DNA of 64,000 nt from Taenia hydatigena (taxonomy: Eukaryota; Platyhelminthes; Cestoda; Cyclophyllidea; Taeniidae): contig JADWOT020000004.1 in assembly GCA_036345935.2 (NCBI GenBank), positions 8,576,734 to 8,640,733 of the forward strand. Reading direction: 5' to 3'. Shown in pieces: positions 61,050 through 64,000 of the stretch. The stretch's first letter is position 1; each line of letters opens with the position of its first letter. Position numbers and translations under genes: made by a program. Under the pieces are notes generated by a model. The model was not told the origin of the DNA and ran no database searches. It worked only from the letters and a program-made list of their open reading frames with translations.

Positions 61050-61112
<63 letters not shown>
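61050..61112 (-). repeat. (CAG)21, P2 right arm
   Basis: Same length and flanks as in the left arm. Confidence 0.95.
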
Positions 61113-61115
<3 letters not shown>

Positions 61116-61412
61116 ATAGTGCAGATGCTGCTGCATTAACAGGAAGGACAATGCTCTCACCAACTTGACTTGGTGTGAATTGGTGGTAGGCAAGAAGCAC
61201 ACTTTGCTCCATCATCAATGCATCATGGAGTCCGTAAACCGGTGTCGGTGTGGGTGTTGGTGATGTGGTCCCTTGTGTTGTTGGTGCCACGCGAGCCCAC
61301 CGATTGCGTTGGTGAAGAGCCGACACCACCTGCCGCTGCGCGTCTTCTTTGCTTTGCCGTGTACGTGGTGACCGCTCTCCATGATGACATTGTGCGCCTT
61401 CTCCTTCTTCAC

Positions 61413-62040
61413 CTAATTCTCCATTCTCCCGTCCTCCTCCTGCTCGTTCTCCTCGCGCTGCCCATCCCGCACCTGCCCCTGCTCCCGCTCACGCTCCACC
61501 CGCTCCTTCCGCTCCACTCGCACATCCTCCTCCTCCTCCTCTTCCTGCTGCCCGTCCTCGTCCCTCTTCGAACGGCTCTTTGTCTCCATCCGTCTTCTCA
61601 TCCTCCTCCTCCTCCTTTCAGCGCAAAGGCCCTTCGCGCTATCCACACCACCACCTTCTCCTTCTTCCCTCCATTCGTACTCATCCGGAAGGTCGGTAAC
61701 ACCGTAGGTCGTGTCTGCGGCGCCAGTATCTCCTTCCATTTCTGCCGACCGCCGCTGCCGCCTCCGCATCGAATGACTTGGAGGCGAGGCGAAGAATTGC
61801 AGTATCTGTTGGAACCTCACCAGCTTCGCATCAGATGCGCCAGTTGAGTTCTCCATCTCCTCAACCTGCTCTATCTGCTCCACTTGCTCCACCCGCTCTT
61901 CTTCCACATGAACATTTGTCTGAAGTGCTTTGTGAGAGACAGCCTGTTGGCGTCTTTGGCAACCTGCATGACAATGAGGTTAGTAGAGGTGTGTGTAAGG
62001 GCGAGCACCTACCTCTCCTCGTGGACACTGCTTGCGCCAT
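61413..62040 (-). CDS. Candidate gene G1, P2 right arm (premature stop)
   Basis: Mirror of the P2 left-arm gene: exon 1 62,013-62,040, intron 61,964-62,012 (49 nt), exon 2 61,413-61,963, with the same premature TAG. Unlike the left arm, the hydrophobic upstream frame before the ATG is not frameshifted here. Confidence 0.45.
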
Positions 62041-63488
62041 GTCCACGAGGGTCCACGCGAGAAAGAAAAATCGCAAGCGGAAAAAACCAAAGTGACCGAA
62101 ATAACAAAGCGAAATGTAGACCAAGATAAAGAGCATTTCTGCATACAACCGATTCGCAAACATTGTTGTGGCGGTATGTTTGAGTGTGTGACACGATCAA
62201 TGGATTCAATCGATAGTCTCACCATTTGAAAGTCAGCAGCGCTTTCTGTGTGGTGACTACACTGCCTTCACGCTGGATTGTGGTGCATGTTGGCGGCTAA
62301 TGATGATAACTATTACTGGCACGACTGGAACGATGTGCTGCTTTGTGGTGTAGGTGAGGTGAAGGTGCGTTGAATGTGCTTGTGGAAGTGATAGCAATCA
62401 CCCACAACGATGAGGCTGTACTGTCGCCTCACAATGCCAGTTAGCTGGAAATGCGAGTGGCATAAAAGTGTTACTCAAATGACTTTAGTAGTGGGTTTCT
62501 GTTGCTGCGTGTGACGGGAAGACGGGTGTGAGTTTTGAAGGGATATATGCAGCACATCCAGTATGTGCATTTTCGATGGTGGTGGTAAGGAAAGAATCAA
62601 CACATACCATACCGGTGGGACAGCAGGCTTGCTTTTCGAAGAAGAGAAGGAAAGAGAAAGGAGGGGCGGAATAGAGGAAGGGAGGAAGAAGTGGCTAGAT
62701 GTGTCACACATGCGAGGCGGTGGTTGGTAGCCGTAAGATAGAATGATATAGTGGTGAAAATAGTTCTCGTTGAACTTAAGATGGTCCAGTTGAAGGAGTA
62801 ACTTCTACTTTGAGTCATTGCCTTATTGGTAGGGCTGTCCTTTTGATGAGCCTCCATATCTGCTATAAGGTGTTCCACTCAGTCGCCACAATCGTGCCAA
62901 TACGTGAGGCCTCTCATTGTCAGCACTGTGGTTCCTTTCATGAGAGACATTATTATTCGCCCTGTGGGTAGGAACATACTCCCGATAAGTGAACTCAAGT
63001 CTTTTCAAATTGATTAATTGAGCAATGGCTTTTTCAAGCAGAGTTATTGTAGTTCAATTGCATGATTTGCTCAGCGGTAGAAGGATTAACTGCGTCTATT
63101 TATTCGACCACGTTCGGAAGTGAGCATTAAGATTGGACGATAGCAAAAGCCCATCGAGACACCTATGGAAGATCTTGCATGGTATACGCAAATCATTCCT
63201 TACATGATCAGCATGAGCTCTGTATTCGCAAGGCGTGAGATCGTGACTGACTCTAACCCATCTGCTTTTTCTCTTCGCATTCATCTGACATCTTATCTCT
63301 GCCATCGCTGTGGCGATTGGCTCGGCTGTGCCAAGGCTAAAGACAAATGCCTCCGACGTGCCAGGCCTTTGCGGCCATGTTGGTGGGAGCGAAGTGTACG
63401 AAAACAAGCGATGGCAGTGAGTGAGTGAGGGTGCTTTATTACACCTGAGTCGCGTCATCTTCTAGCAACAAATCAATGAGTTCTTGTC

Positions 63489-63791
63489 CAGTAATTGCTC
63501 TCTTTCATGATTGACCACTTGTTTCAAATTAGCTGAACTAGTCTGCACCATCCCATCTCCATGCGGTACAGCAATGTTGAATGTGTCGTAGCAACCTCGC
63601 GACTTGCAGAAATTAGCGCATTTTAACATCAAACAAGGTTAGCAACTACAGGGTAGTCAGAAAGTGGAAAAACGATGGTGTCGCAGCAATGTATAAATAT
63701 TTGGCTTAATTCCCTCCCCACCTTATTCCTTCTCCCTCTTTCCTCCCTCCATTCAAACATATTAAACCCACCACGAGCGAAACAAAAATAC
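63489..63791. repeat. Segment unique to P2 right arm
   Basis: About 300 bases with no counterpart in the left arm. It contains TATAAATA near 63,691. No terminal repeats or target-site duplication are obvious, so either an insertion here or a deletion in the left arm is possible. Confidence 0.6.
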
Positions 63792-64000
63792 TTCATTGTT
63801 TCCCTTTCTCCCTATAATGTTATGTGTCATTCACATTTATCTTCAATTCATCTTATTAACCTGATGATAGTCACCCAATCCTTTTGTATAGTATTTTATG
63901 ACAAGACGATTTTCACCCTTTGCACACGCATGCCTAATTTCTTCTTTTGTTTCCCCATTTCTAATTCTTACGCTTTTTATTTACTACATTCTGATTGCTC

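Larger units (their letters stand above)
58735..64000 (-). repeat. Palindrome P2, right arm (cut by window end)
   Basis: Inverted partner of 49,033-53,985. It carries about 300 extra bases at 63,489-63,791, absent from the left arm between 49,235 and 49,250. Confidence 0.95.

Noticed and set aside
1..64000. tRNA or rRNA genes
   Set aside because: I looked for cloverleaf signatures and rRNA words by eye and saw none. A covariance-model search would be needed to exclude them.

Overview
The window looks like a parasitic flatworm, most likely a taeniid or related cestode. The reasons are one confident glycosyltransferase gene of the type II membrane GT31 form that I know as expanded in tapeworms, very short GT-AG introns (49, 57 and 67 nt in the best models), moderate GC, many simple repeats, and a 222-nt assembly gap inside tandem repeats. 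Nothing in it looks bacterial: there are no operons, Shine-Dalgarno spacing or long uninterrupted genes. The species is inferred, not proven.

Layout. 1-13.5 kb is mostly non-coding and relic DNA. It holds a dispersed repeat carrying a splice-flanked exon (1.47-2.08 kb, second copy at 44.4-45.1 kb), a decayed histone H4 fragment (8.6-8.8 kb, minus) and a decayed Ty3/gypsy reverse transcriptase-RNase H segment (9.5-10.2 kb, plus). 13.5-15.1 kb is the one confident gene, a three-exon GT31 galactosyltransferase-like enzyme. 15-31 kb is sparse: a possible small gene at 18.6-18.9 kb, a 53-bp minisatellite running into the gap at 19,549-19,770, an inverted pair of immunoglobulin-like exon relics (20.3 and 27.1-27.5 kb), and a splice-consistent but unidentified multi-exon model at 28.96-30.34 kb.

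31-64 kb is the striking part: a hierarchy of inverted repeats. Palindrome P1 has arms at 31,182-35,390 and 39,345-43,703 around a spacer of about 4 kb. Palindrome P2 has arms at 49,033-53,985 and 58,735-64,000 (cut by the window end) around a spacer of about 4.7 kb. P2 as a whole is a diverged copy of P1 in inverted orientation, spacer included. Each arm also contains an older internal inverted duplication. Arms of one palindrome are almost identical to each other, whereas P1 and P2 differ by several percent, which is the pattern expected from arm-to-arm gene conversion, or alternatively from an assembly artefact. A smaller inverted repeat (224 bp arms at 43.7 and 47.7 kb) lies between the palindromes.

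Each arm carries two candidate genes. G1 has a canonical 49-nt intron and an acidic/arginine-rich product; it is 268 codons in P1 and truncated at 192 codons in P2. P1-P2 differences in G1 fall mainly at third codon positions, which suggests past or present protein coding. G2 is His/Leu/Thr-rich with a 57-nt in-frame intron. I recognise neither product. The spacers contain further low-complexity exon-like units that differ between P1 and P2 by frameshifts and an indel of about 0.8 kb.
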